Assembly: GCF_001687325.1 (NCBI RefSeq)
Contig: NZ_LZRD01000004.1
Coordinates: 123,186-187,185 of the forward strand
Length of the DNA: 64,000 nt
From: Streptomyces sp. PTY087I2
GTDB taxonomy: Bacteria; Actinomycetota; Actinomycetes; Streptomycetales; Streptomycetaceae
Direction: 5' to 3'
In this document: one piece after another, positions 40,643-49,365 of the stretch
Layout of the letters: the number at the start of each line of letters is the position of its first letter
Numbering within the stretch: position 1 is the first letter of the stretch
Made by a program: the position numbers and the translations under genes
The notes under the pieces: model-generated
Told to the model about the DNA's origin: nothing
Seen by the model: the letters and a program-made list of their open reading frames with translations, nothing else
Databases searched by the model: none

Positions 40643-40695
40643 CGCACGCCAACACCCCTGATCCGTAACGACGTCCGGAAACCTGGACCCCAGAA

Positions 40696-40709
40696 AGAGA
40701 GCGCTCCCA
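40696..40709. promoter_or_regulatory. CebR-like box AGAGAGCGCTCCCA
   Basis: Matches 12 of 14 positions of the cellobiose-repressor consensus TGGGAGCGCTCCCA as I know it. It lies three bases before the start codon of the GH3 gene and overlaps its ribosome binding site. It differs from the palindrome ahead of the local lacI-type gene. Confidence 0.55.
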
Positions 40710-40712
40710 AAA

Positions 40713-43700
40713 ATGCCCCGCATTCCGTACGCCCGCCCCCGCAAGGGCAGAAGCAGACCCGCGACGGCCGCCTTCGCCGCCGCGGCCGTCCTGGCCACCC
40801 TGCTCGCCGGGTCGGCCACCGGCCCCGCGGCCGCCGCCGACGAACCCGCCCCCGTCCTCATCGACCGCTTCGAGGGCGAGGTGCCGCTCGGCAACAACCC
40901 GCCCGCCGACGCCATCTTCACCTGGGGCGGCGACGCGGACGACCACCCGCAGCTGAAGCTCGCCGAACGCGCGGACGCCCCCGAGGGCGCGCAGGTCCTC
41001 GAAGGCTCCTACGACATCAGCGCGTACGGCGGGTTCAGCCACGAGTTCGCCGTGGACACCCCGCCGCAGGACTGGACCGCCCACAAGGGCATCCGCTTCT
41101 GGTGGTACGGCCAGAACACCGCGCCCCTGCCGCCCGGTTCGGGCAAGACCATCAACTTCGAGATCAAGGACGGCGGCGCCAACGGCGGCGCGTCCGAGCT
41201 GTGGACCACCTCCTTCACCGACGACTGGGAGGGCTGGCACCTCGTCGAGATCCCCTTCGCGGACTTCGTCTACCGGGCCGACTACCAGCCCGTCGGCGGC
41301 ATCGACCAGGTCCTCGGCCTCAACGAGATGTGGGGCTACGCCCTCACCCTCCCCGGCGGAGCGCCCGGCGAATTCGCCCTGGACGCGGTCGAGTTGTACG
41401 GCAAGGCGGACCCGGCGCTCACCGCGAGCGTGGTCACCGACACGGCCGTACGCCCGGTGAAGAACGGCGCGACCGCCGAGCTGACGCTCTCCGTCGCCAC
41501 CACCGGTTCCGTCCCCACCGAGGAGCCGGTCACCATCGAGTACGCCACCAAGGGCGGGACGGCGGAGGCCGGGAAGGACTACACCCCGGTCACCGGCAGC
41601 CACACCTTCCCGGCGGGCACCGCCTCGGGGACCACCCACAAGGTCACCGTCCGCACGGCGAAGGCGTCGAAGCCCGCCGAGGCGAAGACGATCCCGCTGG
41701 AGCTGACCGTCACCGGCGCGAAGGCCCCCCGGGAGAACCCGCAGGTCGTCATCGACGCCCATGGACTTCCGTACCAGAACGCCAAGTTGCCCGTGAAGCA
41801 GCGGGTGGCGGACCTGCTGGGCCGGATGTCGCTCGCCGAGAAGGCCGGCCAGATGACCCAGGCCGAGCGCAACGCGCTCCGCACCCCCGGCGACATCGCC
41901 GCGTACGACCTGGGCTCGCTGCTCTCCGGCGGCGGCTCGGTCCCGACCCCGAACACGGCGGCCGCCTGGGCCAAGATGGTCGACGGCTACCAGCTGCGCG
42001 CCCAGGCCACCCGCTTCCAGATCCCGCTGATCTACGGCGTGGACGCGGTGCACGGCCACAACAACGTCGTCGGCGCGACGATCATGCCGCACAACATCGG
42101 CATCGGCGCGGGCCGCGACCCGAAGAGCGCCGAGAAGACCGGCGCGATCACCGCGAAGGAAGTCCGGGCCACCGGCATCCCGTGGGACTTCGCCCCCTGC
42201 GTCTGCGTCACCCGCGACGAGCGCTGGGGCCGCTCCTACGAGGCGTTCGGCGAGGACCCGGCCCTCGTCGAGGCCATGGAGACGGTCATCCAGGGCATGC
42301 AGGGCAGCCCGTCCGGCAAGGACCTGCACCGCAACGACAAGGTGCTCGGCAGCGCGAAGCACTTCGTCGGCGACGGCGGCACCGAGTACGGCTCCTCGAC
42401 CACCGGCTCGTACACGACCGACCAGGGCATCACCAAGGTCACCCGCGAAGAGCTGGAGGCAGTGCACCTGTCGCCGTTCGAGGAGTCGGTGAAGCGGGGC
42501 GTCGGCACGATCATGCCCTCGTACTCCTCCCTCGACATCCTGGGCGACGACCAGGGCCCGGTGAAGATGCACGCCAACGCCGAGATGATCAACGGCGTCC
42601 TCAAGGACCGGATGGGCTTCGAGGGCTTCGTCATCAGCGACTGGCAGGCCATCGACCAGATCCCCGGCGACTACCCGAGCGACGTCCGTACGTCCATCAA
42701 CGCCGGACTCGACATGATCATGGTCCCGACCGCGTACCAGGACTTCACGAAGACCCTGAAGGACGAGGTCACGGCGGGCCGCATCAGCGAGGCCCGCATC
42801 GATGACGCGGTCGCCCGCATCCTCACCCAGAAGTTCCGCCTCGGCCTCTTCGAGAAGCCGTACGCGGACACCACCCACCTCGACAAGGTCGGCTCGGCCG
42901 AGCACCGCGCGGTGGCGCGGGAGGCGGTCGCGAAGTCGCAGGTGCTCCTGAAGAACGACGGGGCTGTCCTGCCGCTCAAGCCGAACCAGAAGGTGTACGT
43001 CGCCGGGTCCAACGCCGACGACATCGGCAACCAGGCCGGCGGCTGGACGATCAGCTGGCAGGGCTCCTCCGGCAAGATCACCCCGGGTACGACCATCCTG
43101 GAGGGGATGAAGAAGGCGGCGAAGAACCCCGACTCCGTCACGTACTCGAAGGACGCCTCGGCCGCCACGGACGGCTACGACGTGGGTGTGGTGGTCGTCG
43201 GCGAGACCCCGTACGCCGAGGGCATCGGGGACGTCGGCAACGGCCACGACCTGGAGCTGACGGCGGCCGACAAGGCGGCGGTCGACAAGGTCTGCGCGGC
43301 CATGAAGTGCGCGGTCCTCATCGTCTCGGGCCGCCCGCAGCTCATCGGCGACCAGCTCGGGGACATGGACGCCCTGGTGGCCTCCTGGCTGCCGGGCTCC
43401 GAGGGCGACGGCGTGGCCGACGTGCTCTACGGCAAGCGCGCCTTCACCGGCCAGCTCCCGGTGACCTGGCCGAAGTCGGAGACGCAGCTCCCGATCAACG
43501 TCGGGGACGCGACGTACGACCCGCAGTTCCCGTACGGCTGGGGCCTGACCACCCTGAAGAAGCCCCCGGCCGGAGGCGAGCTGACCCTCACGGCGCTCGC
43601 CGTGGCCGCCCAGGTCGCCGAGAAGGCGAAGCTGGGGAAGACCCCGGCGGGCAAGGCGATCGTGGACCAGGCCCGGCTGCTGGTCCAGCAGAAGATCGAC

Positions 43701-43814
43701 GGAAAGTTCACCCAGGCGGTCGCCAAGCCCTTCGCGGAGGCGGACCACCTGCTGCTGAAGGGTGACCTGACGGGCGCGGTGGCCAAGCTGCGCACGGCGT
43801 ACCGGGCCGCGTAG
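40713..43814 (+). CDS. secreted GH3 beta-glucosidase/exo-glucanase with accessory domains
   Basis: 1033 residues. A signal peptide (to about residue 42, GPAAAA) is followed by a beta-sandwich carbohydrate-binding region (about 47-232, CBM11-like: FEIKDGGANGGASELWTTSF), a Calx-beta-like domain (about 240-335, IEYATKGGTAEAGKDYTPV), the GH3 barrel (about 350-700) and the C-terminal GH3 sandwich. The nucleophile is Asp643 in GFVISDWQAI, and KHFVGDGGTEYG is the substrate-binding segment. The last 80 residues form an extra Ala/Lys-rich helical tail. Acts outside the cell on beta-glucans or oligosaccharides. Preceded by a CebR-like box. Confidence 0.92.
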   Translation: MPRIPYARPRKGRSRPATAAFAAAAVLATLLAGSATGPAAAADEPAPVLIDRFEGEVPLGNNPPADAIFTWGGDADDHPQLKLAERADAPEGAQVLEGSYDISAYGGFSHEFAVDTPPQDWTAHKGIRFWWYGQNTAPLPPGSGKTINFEIKDGGANGGASELWTTSFTDDWEGWHLVEIPFADFVYRADYQPVGGIDQVLGLNEMWGYALTLPGGAPGEFALDAVELYGKADPALTASVVTDTAVRPVKNGATAELTLSVATTGSVPTEEPVTIEYATKGGTAEAGKDYTPVTGSHTFPAGTASGTTHKVTVRTAKASKPAEAKTIPLELTVTGAKAPRENPQVVIDAHGLPYQNAKLPVKQRVADLLGRMSLAEKAGQMTQAERNALRTPGDIAAYDLGSLLSGGGSVPTPNTAAAWAKMVDGYQLRAQATRFQIPLIYGVDAVHGHNNVVGATIMPHNIGIGAGRDPKSAEKTGAITAKEVRATGIPWDFAPCVCVTRDERWGRSYEAFGEDPALVEAMETVIQGMQGSPSGKDLHRNDKVLGSAKHFVGDGGTEYGSSTTGSYTTDQGITKVTREELEAVHLSPFEESVKRGVGTIMPSYSSLDILGDDQGPVKMHANAEMINGVLKDRMGFEGFVISDWQAIDQIPGDYPSDVRTSINAGLDMIMVPTAYQDFTKTLKDEVTAGRISEARIDDAVARILTQKFRLGLFEKPYADTTHLDKVGSAEHRAVAREAVAKSQVLLKNDGAVLPLKPNQKVYVAGSNADDIGNQAGGWTISWQGSSGKITPGTTILEGMKKAAKNPDSVTYSKDASAATDGYDVGVVVVGETPYAEGIGDVGNGHDLELTAADKAAVDKVCAAMKCAVLIVSGRPQLIGDQLGDMDALVASWLPGSEGDGVADVLYGKRAFTGQLPVTWPKSETQLPINVGDATYDPQFPYGWGLTTLKKPPAGGELTLTALAVAAQVAEKAKLGKTPAGKAIVDQARLLVQQKIDGKFTQAVAKPFAEADHLLLKGDLTGAVAKLRTAYRAA

Positions 43815-43824
43815 GCACCCCGCT

Positions 43825-43861
43825 CTCCAGGCGGGCGACGGCGTTCGTCGCCCGTCTGGAG
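43825..43861 (+). terminator. terminator after GH3 gene
   Basis: CTCCAGGCGGGCGACG pairs with CGTCGCCCGTCTGGAG (one G-U pair), 5-base loop, 10 bases after the stop and only 12 before the next start. Confidence 0.75.
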
Positions 43862-43872
43862 TAGCGTTAAGT

Positions 43873-45249
43873 ATGAGGAAAAGGCTCTTCCCCTCGCTGC
43901 TGGCGGGCCTGCTGCTCATCTTCGCGGCGGCGGCTCTCGCCCTGACCTCTCCTGCGTCGGCGGCCCCGGCCGCCACCATCCAAGACGCCGCCCAGGCCCT
44001 GCGCGACGACCCGGTGTACGTGGACCCGGGCGCCCGCGATCAGCTCTCCGTCGCTGACGAGAAGGCCCTGGAAGACAAGATCACCGAAGCCGACAAGCCG
44101 GTCTTCGTCGCCGTCCTCCCCGATACCTCCGCCTTCCCCGAGGAAGGCCTCCTCCAGACCCTGCGCAGCGACACCGGCATCACCGGTGTCTACGCGATCC
44201 GCCTCGGCGACGGCTTCGACGCGGGCGCGGACCCGCAGGTCATGCCGACCCGGGCGGTCCAGAACCTCACCGCGTCGGTGGAGAACCCGGCTACCGCTGC
44301 CGACCCGAACACCCAGCTCAACGCCTTCGTCGACCGCGCCGTCGAACAGGCCCGGGGCACCGCCCCCGCCTCCTGGTCCGGCGGTGGAGGCGCGGCGGAC
44401 GGCCCCGGCGCCCCGGTCGGCGGCCTGATCACGCTCGGCGCACTTGTCGCGGCGGGCGGCGCCGGCGCGTACGCGATCTCCCGCCGCAACAAGCGCCGCA
44501 AGGAGGAAGAGGAGCGCATCGCGCTCGACAAGCTCCGGGTGGTCGTCGACGAGGACATCACCGCGTACGGCGAAACCCTGGAGCGCCTGGACTTCCACCC
44601 TGCCGAGAAGGGCGCGGACGACACCATGCGCGCCGACTACGAACGGGCCCTGGACTCCTACGAGACCGCCAAGACGAGGATGGACCGGGCCACACACCCC
44701 TCGGACGTCCGCGGAGTCACCCAGTCCCTGGAGGACGGCCGCTACTCCCTCGCGGTCCTGGAGGCCCGCCGCACGGGCGGGCAGATCCCGGCCCGCCGCC
44801 CGCCGTGCTTCTTCGACCCCCGCCACGGCCCCTCGATCGCCGACGTGCTCTGGACCCCGTCCGGCGGTGCGGCCCGCGAGGTCCCGGTCTGCGGCGCGGA
44901 CGAGATCCGGCTCAGCCGGGGCCAGGACCCCATGAGCCGTTCGGTCGACGTCGGCGGCGGCAACCGCCGCCCGTACTGGGAAGCGGGCCCGGCGTACGGC
45001 CCCTGGGCGGGCGGCTACTTCGGCGGCGGCCTGCTCCCCGGCCTCCTCGTCGGCACGATGCTCGGTTCGATGCTGGCCACTCCGGCGTACGCCTCCGAGT
45101 ACGGCGGCGGTGACTTCGGCGGCGGCGCGGGCGGCGAATGGGGCGGCGGCGACTTCTCCGGCTCCGACTTCGACTCCTCCGGCTTCGGCGGGGGCGGCTT
45201 CGGCGACGGCGGAGGCTTCGGGGGCGGGTTCGACGGCGGGGGCTTCTAA
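43873..45249 (+). CDS. membrane protein with signal peptide and Gly-rich tail
   Basis: 458 residues. Signal peptide to about residue 31, an extracellular part (about 32-175), one membrane helix (LITLGALVAAGGAGAYAI, about 182-200), a charged cytoplasmic part starting with RRNKRRKEEEER, a further hydrophobic stretch (GGGLLPGLLVGTMLGSMLA), and a C-terminal tail of repeated GGGDF/GGGFG units. The layout and tail resemble TPM-domain membrane proteins of actinobacteria, but I cannot name a function. Stand-alone gene. Confidence 0.8.
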   Translation: MRKRLFPSLLAGLLLIFAAAALALTSPASAAPAATIQDAAQALRDDPVYVDPGARDQLSVADEKALEDKITEADKPVFVAVLPDTSAFPEEGLLQTLRSDTGITGVYAIRLGDGFDAGADPQVMPTRAVQNLTASVENPATAADPNTQLNAFVDRAVEQARGTAPASWSGGGGAADGPGAPVGGLITLGALVAAGGAGAYAISRRNKRRKEEEERIALDKLRVVVDEDITAYGETLERLDFHPAEKGADDTMRADYERALDSYETAKTRMDRATHPSDVRGVTQSLEDGRYSLAVLEARRTGGQIPARRPPCFFDPRHGPSIADVLWTPSGGAAREVPVCGADEIRLSRGQDPMSRSVDVGGGNRRPYWEAGPAYGPWAGGYFGGGLLPGLLVGTMLGSMLATPAYASEYGGGDFGGGAGGEWGGGDFSGSDFDSSGFGGGGFGDGGGFGGGFDGGGF

Positions 45250-45404
45250 GGCTTGGGCGTCTTCTGAGCGCCTCGGGTTCCGGTGGATCCCCTCAGCCGG
45301 GGCCCGGGGCCCGGGGTCAGGGTGAAGCAGTCGGCAGTGGTTCGGCCTTCAGTCGTGTGCGCGCCGTCCAGCGCAAAGTGGGAACCTCAGCAGTTGCTCA
45401 AATT

Positions 45405-45432
45405 TTGACCTTCTTGTGAAGATCGCTAGTGT
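45405..45432 (+). promoter_or_regulatory. candidate promoter TTGACC-N16-TAGTGT
   Basis: Good -35 and -10 elements (45405-45410, 45427-45432) about 50 bases before the GTG of the small secreted peptide gene, in an AT-richer stretch. Confidence 0.5.
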
Positions 45433-45480
45433 TCTCTTCGTTCCGGCGACCGCGGAACTTTGTGAACGGGGATTACCCAA

Positions 45481-45692
45481 GTGAAGAGCAGGAATACGGT
45501 TCATGCAGCGCTGCTGACCACTGCGCTGATAGCCGGTACGGCCATCCCGGCGTTTGCCGCCGCGGTGCAACTGCCGTTGGCAAGTGCATCAAGTTCGAGG
45601 TCAACCCCTCGCTGGCGCTCCTTTCGCCTGCGGCGGCCATAAATGGAAGCGGCCTTTACAGTGGCAAGGCCGGCTACGGGTGCTGCAAGTAA
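45481..45692 (+). pseudogene. small secreted Cys-containing peptide gene, frameshifted
   Basis: GTG 45481 (ribosome binding site GGGGA) opens a clear signal peptide, VKSRNTVHAALLTTALIAGT then AIPAFAAA, but this frame then turns into an Arg/Ser-rich tail and stops at 45642 (53 residues). The neighbouring frame carries a coherent mature sequence, AVGKCIKFEVNPSLALLSPA, continuing to GLYSGKAGYGCCK and a stop at 45692. One base missing near 45570-45580 would restore a pre-peptide of about 70 residues with three Cys. This may be a decayed gene, a sequencing error or, less likely, programmed frameshifting. I recognise no family. A small membrane protein follows. Confidence 0.55.
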
Positions 45693-45785
45693 AAATCGGT
45701 GGCCGACCGACCCGAAATGGGAACGCGGCTGAATCTGGTGGCCGAAGAGAAAGAACTCGGCTTTCCGAATTTGAAAGGTTGCAGA

Positions 45786-46049
45786 ATGGATATTCTCACC
45801 GTTCTGGCGTCGGCCGCTTTCGGCTCCACGGTGTATCTCACCGCCTTCTCGACGGCTCAATGGCTGGACCGGAAGGATCCCAAGATCAAGATCTTGGGCC
45901 TGATCCTCATAGGCCTGGCCCTGTGTGCCGTTATGGGGATGGTCGCGGCGGGAAGTAAGGGTGTCATCGTCGGTTTCGTCGTAGGTGGGGTTCTGACTCC
46001 ACCCGTGCATCGAGCGCTGCACGGACGCATGCGAGTCGCCGGCACCTGA
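45786..46049 (+). CDS. small membrane protein, 87 residues
   Basis: Begins MDILTVLASAAFGSTVYLTA and has about three hydrophobic segments: residues 2-25, a second with ILGLILIGLALCAVMGMVAA, a third with VIVGFVVGGVL. ATG 45786 has GAAAGG seven bases upstream; an in-frame GTG at 45699 would add 29 residues with no clear support. It lies 93 bases after the frameshifted secreted peptide in the same AT-richer segment. A role as its partner, for example immunity or export, is speculation. Confidence 0.65.
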   Translation: MDILTVLASAAFGSTVYLTAFSTAQWLDRKDPKIKILGLILIGLALCAVMGMVAAGSKGVIVGFVVGGVLTPPVHRALHGRMRVAGT

Positions 46050-46147
46050 CCCGTCGGCCCTTGTTCTGCCTCCTGTAGCCCCTGACGGGCTGTTGGAGAC
46101 TGCGGGCGGGGCGCTTGGCGACAGCGATGGCGCCTCGCCCCGCTCCG

Positions 46148-46188
46148 GGAGCCTCCGCATACATCGAGTATGCGGAGGCTCCTTCGCC
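46148..46188. terminator. bidirectional terminator
   Basis: Perfect 15-bp stem GGAGCCTCCGCATAC (46148-46162) with GTATGCGGAGGCTCC (46168-46182), 5-base loop, then TTCG. It lies between convergent genes. Confidence 0.85.
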
Positions 46189-46263
46189 TTGCCACGCACC
46201 CCACGACAGACGGGCGCCAACGGCACGCCCGGACCAACGACCGGCTGATCCGAACGAAACCGC

Positions 46264-47274
46264 CTAGGCCGCCCACCAGGCGGCCACCCCGCCGAGGACG
46301 ATGATCACGCACATCGCCGCGTTGCTCCGCCGGTAGTCCACGAGGATCGCGGCGAACTCGCGGAGCATCGCGTTGGGCCAGAAGTACGCGGCCGTGGGGG
46401 AGCCCACCACCTGCCCCCGGATGCGGACCCGCCGGGCGATGAGGGCGGCACGGAAGGCGTGGTAGTTGTTCGTGACGACCACGCACCGGTAGCCGGGCTT
46501 GGCCGCCTCCATGATCTCCTTGCTGAAGCGCAGGTTCTCCTCGGTGTTCGTCGACCGGTCCTCCCGCTCGATGAGATGCGCGGGGAACCCCTGGGCCACC
46601 AGATGGTCGGCCATGGCGTGGGACTCGGGCAGGTCCTCGTCGGGCCCCTGCCCGCCCGAGGTGATGAGGACGGGCGACCCGCCGCGCCGGGAGAGCCGCT
46701 CGTGCACCTCGCGCCCCCGCTTCAGCCGGCTCGCCAGCAGCGGCGGCACGGTGGAGCCGCCGATCAGCCCAGAACCCAGCACCACCACGAAGTCGGCCTT
46801 CCGGCGCACCTGGAGCCGCCCGTACAGGAACGCGTAGCAGACGAAGCACAGGAACAGGAACGAGAAGTACAGCGCCAGCCCGCCCGCTGTCCAGGCCACC
46901 CCGATCAGCACCGGAGTCCGCAGCACGGCGGCCACGACCAGCAGGGCGACCACGCCGAGGACGGCGAACGCGGCCAGCAGCGACAGCAGATGGGCCGGGC
47001 TCCGGCCCTCCTTGCGCAGCATGCGTACGCCGTTGAGGAACAGGAAGCACACCAGCACGAGCAGGGCCACCGCCGCCAGTGCCACCAGCGCCCCGACGAC
47101 GTAGGGCACCGAGGGCGACTCCGAGCTGACCAAGCGGTACAGCAGGGCCACCAGCGCACAGAGCACGGCGAGCCCCAGGATGACGGCGTTGCTGAACTTC
47201 CGGCGCTCGCGCAGCACGCTCACACAGAAGACGAGGAAGAGGAGCGCCGCGGGGGCGTAAACCACCATGGACAC
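46264..47274 (-). CDS. YdcF/ElyC-like DUF218 membrane protein
   Basis: 336 residues. Five or so membrane helices occupy the first 150 residues, then a DUF218 domain: FVVVLGSGLIGGSTVPPLLA, LITSGGQGPDEDLPESHAMA, REDRSTNTEENLRFS and VVTNNYHAFRAALIARR. A short helix ends the protein. DUF218 proteins are linked to envelope and lipid-carrier metabolism in other bacteria; the exact reaction here is unknown. Start GTG 47274; ATG 47268 is equally possible. Confidence 0.88.
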   Translation of the reverse strand: MSMVVYAPAALLFLVFCVSVLRERRKFSNAVILGLAVLCALVALLYRLVSSESPSVPYVVGALVALAAVALLVLVCFLFLNGVRMLRKEGRSPAHLLSLLAAFAVLGVVALLVVAAVLRTPVLIGVAWTAGGLALYFSFLFLCFVCYAFLYGRLQVRRKADFVVVLGSGLIGGSTVPPLLASRLKRGREVHERLSRRGGSPVLITSGGQGPDEDLPESHAMADHLVAQGFPAHLIEREDRSTNTEENLRFSKEIMEAAKPGYRCVVVTNNYHAFRAALIARRVRIRGQVVGSPTAAYFWPNAMLREFAAILVDYRRSNAAMCVIIVLGGVAAWWAA

Positions 47275-47379
47275 AGACTAGGCAGCCCCAGGCGGCAGTT
47301 GACCGCGAGGTGGGGTGGAGTGCGGTGGTGGATGGGGGCGGGGGCGACGGACGACGGGCGCTGTGTCAGGCTCCGCCCC

Positions 47380-47928
47380 ATGAGATGGAGCTTCAAGCTG
47401 CACGGCGGGGCGGCCGCCGTGCTGAGCGTCGTGGCCCTGGCGCTGGCCGCGCTCACCTGGCTGCCGGGCCGGGGCGCGCTGCCGTTGTTCGAGCCGGCCT
47501 GGCCGCTGGCGGTCGTCGTCGTCCCGGCCTTCGCGTTGTTTCTGGCGGCTCTGGTACGCCAGTTCACGACCGGCGCGGACCGGAGCGCGCAGTGGCAGGC
47601 TTTCCGCTGCCTGCCCGGCAGGGTGCGGGCGGGGCTCGCGTTCCTGGCCGTGGCGAGCGTGGCCGTCATGGTGATGGGGATCGTGTCGGGGACGGGCGAG
47701 GGGCTGCGGGACGCGGAGGCACGGGACGGCCGGTACGTCGCCTACGATCCGACGGCGACCACGGACAGCCGGACGGTCGAGGTGACGAGGGACGAGTACC
47801 TGTCCCTGCTGCCGAGCAGCCTCCGGATGATGTACGCGATGCCGGGCCTTCTGTGCGCCGCGGCTGCGGCGATCGTGCTGGCGGCGGGAGAGCTGCGCCG
47901 AGCGGACGACGCAGCGGCTGTACGGTGA
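47380..47928 (+). CDS. hypothetical membrane protein
   Basis: 182 residues with four hydrophobic segments (about 10-28, 39-58, 86-105, 148-168) and a polar extracytoplasmic part between the third and fourth (ARDGRYVAYDPTATTDSRTV). No family recognised. Start ATG 47380 (MRWSFKLHGG); the frame is open far upstream but only as a shadow of the DUF218 gene. Confidence 0.75.
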   Translation: MRWSFKLHGGAAAVLSVVALALAALTWLPGRGALPLFEPAWPLAVVVVPAFALFLAALVRQFTTGADRSAQWQAFRCLPGRVRAGLAFLAVASVAVMVMGIVSGTGEGLRDAEARDGRYVAYDPTATTDSRTVEVTRDEYLSLLPSSLRMMYAMPGLLCAAAAAIVLAAGELRRADDAAAVR

Positions 47929-48061
47929 CGCTGCCGGTGGCGTGACGGCGCCCGTGTCCGCGTCTGTGTCCGTACGGATCCGGAGTGAGGACATCCGTGC
48001 CCGTGGCGGTGATCCTCGATCAGGGCGTGCCCTTTGCGGGGTCCCGGCCGTTGAACCGGGC

Positions 48062-48295
48062 ATGAAGAAGCGAAGCGTACTCGCCGCCGTCACCCTCGCC
48101 ACCGGAGCGGTCATCGCCGCCATCGCCCCGCACCCGGGAGGCGGGGACACCGCGCACGCGGCCGAACCGGCCGTCTCCCTGGGCGCGCTGGACGACGTCG
48201 GCGACCTCGGCAAGCTGGTCGACGGCGCGGCCGGGGCGACCACCTCCACCGCGGGCACCGTCACCAGCACCGTGAATGACGCCAAGCTCAGCTGA
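48062..48295 (+). CDS. small secreted protein, 77 residues
   Basis: Signal peptide MKKRSVLAAVTLATGAVIAA with cleavage near AHA-AEP, leaving a mature peptide of about 45 residues rich in Gly, Val, Thr and Ala, with no Cys. Similar tiny exported proteins are frequent in streptomycetes. A strong terminator directly follows. Function unknown. Confidence 0.7.
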   Translation: MKKRSVLAAVTLATGAVIAAIAPHPGGGDTAHAAEPAVSLGALDDVGDLGKLVDGAAGATTSTAGTVTSTVNDAKLS

Positions 48296-48308
48296 ACGGG
48301 CTGAAGAA

Positions 48309-48340
48309 GAACAGGGGCGGCCGAAAGGCCGCCCCTGTTC
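48309..48340 (+). terminator. terminator after small secreted protein gene
   Basis: Perfect 14-bp stem GAACAGGGGCGGCC with GGCCGCCCCTGTTC closed by a GAAA tetraloop. Confidence 0.9.
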
Positions 48341-48444
48341 GCGTTCCGGGGCCGTGTGGGGCCCCGACCGATCCGGGCACGGACGGTCGGGTCGGGCAGA
48401 GTGGCTCCTTCCTACGGTGAACGGGCAAGGGAAGGAGTCAGGGT

Positions 48445-49317
48445 GTGCTGGAACGGCTGAACGACGCGATGGACCACATCGAGGCCCACCTCGGTGAGCG
48501 CATCGAGGCGGCGGATCTCGCCCGGATCGCGATGACGTCGGAGTACCACTTCCGCCGGATGTTCTCCGCGCTGGCGGGGCTCCCGCTGTCGGAGTACATC
48601 CGCCGTCGCCGTATGACGGTCGCGGGAGCGGAGGTGCTCGGTGACCGCGACCGTTCGCTGCTGGACGTGGCGACGCGGTACGGCTACGACACGGGGGAGG
48701 GCTTCGCCCGGGCCTTCCGGGCCGTCCACGGAATCGGCCCCGGCGAGGCGCGCCGCACGGGCGCGGCTCTGCGGTCCCAGCAACGCCTGACCTTCCGACT
48801 CGTCGTCGAAGGGAGTAGCGCCATGCGCTACAGCTTGGTGGAGAAGAACGCGTTCCGGGTGGTCGGGAAGAAGGCCCGCGTCCCGCTCATCCACGAGGGA
48901 CCGAATCCAGCCATCGCGGAGTTCATCCGGGGCATCGGCCGGGAGGAGCTGGACCGCATAGCGGCCCTCTCGGACCAGGAGCCGGCGGGCATCGTCGGGG
49001 TGAGTGACCAACTCGACCCCAGCCGAGCGGAGGGCACCGAACTCGACTACTGGCACGGGGTGGTGAGCGCGGCCGAGCCTCCGGAGGATCTGGACGCCCT
49101 GGACGTACCGGCAGGCACGTGGGCGGTCTTCGAGAGCGAGGGCGAGTTCCCGCAGGCCCTCCAGTACCTCTGGCGGGACGTGTTCACGCAGTGGTTCCCG
49201 TCGAACCCGTACGCGTCGAGGCCCGGCCCGGAGATCCTGCGGGTGCGGCTGACGGAGGACGGCAAGCGGGCGGAGGCGGAGCTGTGGATCCCGGTGGAGC
49301 GGTCGACGGCCGGCTGA
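48445..49317 (+). CDS. AraC family regulator with GyrI-like effector domain
   Basis: 290 residues, GTG start. N-terminal AraC DNA-binding domain (1-105: two helix-turn-helix units, AADLARIAMTSEYHFRRMFS and LLDVATRYGYDTGEGFARAF). C-terminal GyrI/BmrR-like ligand-binding domain (about 125-290: YSLVEKNAFRVVGKKARVPL, WAVFESEGEFPQAL, ILRVRLTEDGKRAEAELWIP). Proteins of this build sense small hydrophobic or cationic compounds. No obvious target gene is adjacent. Confidence 0.92.
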   Translation: MLERLNDAMDHIEAHLGERIEAADLARIAMTSEYHFRRMFSALAGLPLSEYIRRRRMTVAGAEVLGDRDRSLLDVATRYGYDTGEGFARAFRAVHGIGPGEARRTGAALRSQQRLTFRLVVEGSSAMRYSLVEKNAFRVVGKKARVPLIHEGPNPAIAEFIRGIGREELDRIAALSDQEPAGIVGVSDQLDPSRAEGTELDYWHGVVSAAEPPEDLDALDVPAGTWAVFESEGEFPQALQYLWRDVFTQWFPSNPYASRPGPEILRVRLTEDGKRAEAELWIPVERSTAG

Positions 49318-49365
49318 CGTGAGAACCGCCCCGGCCGCGGTTGGGGCGGGTTCACTGTCGGGCGC

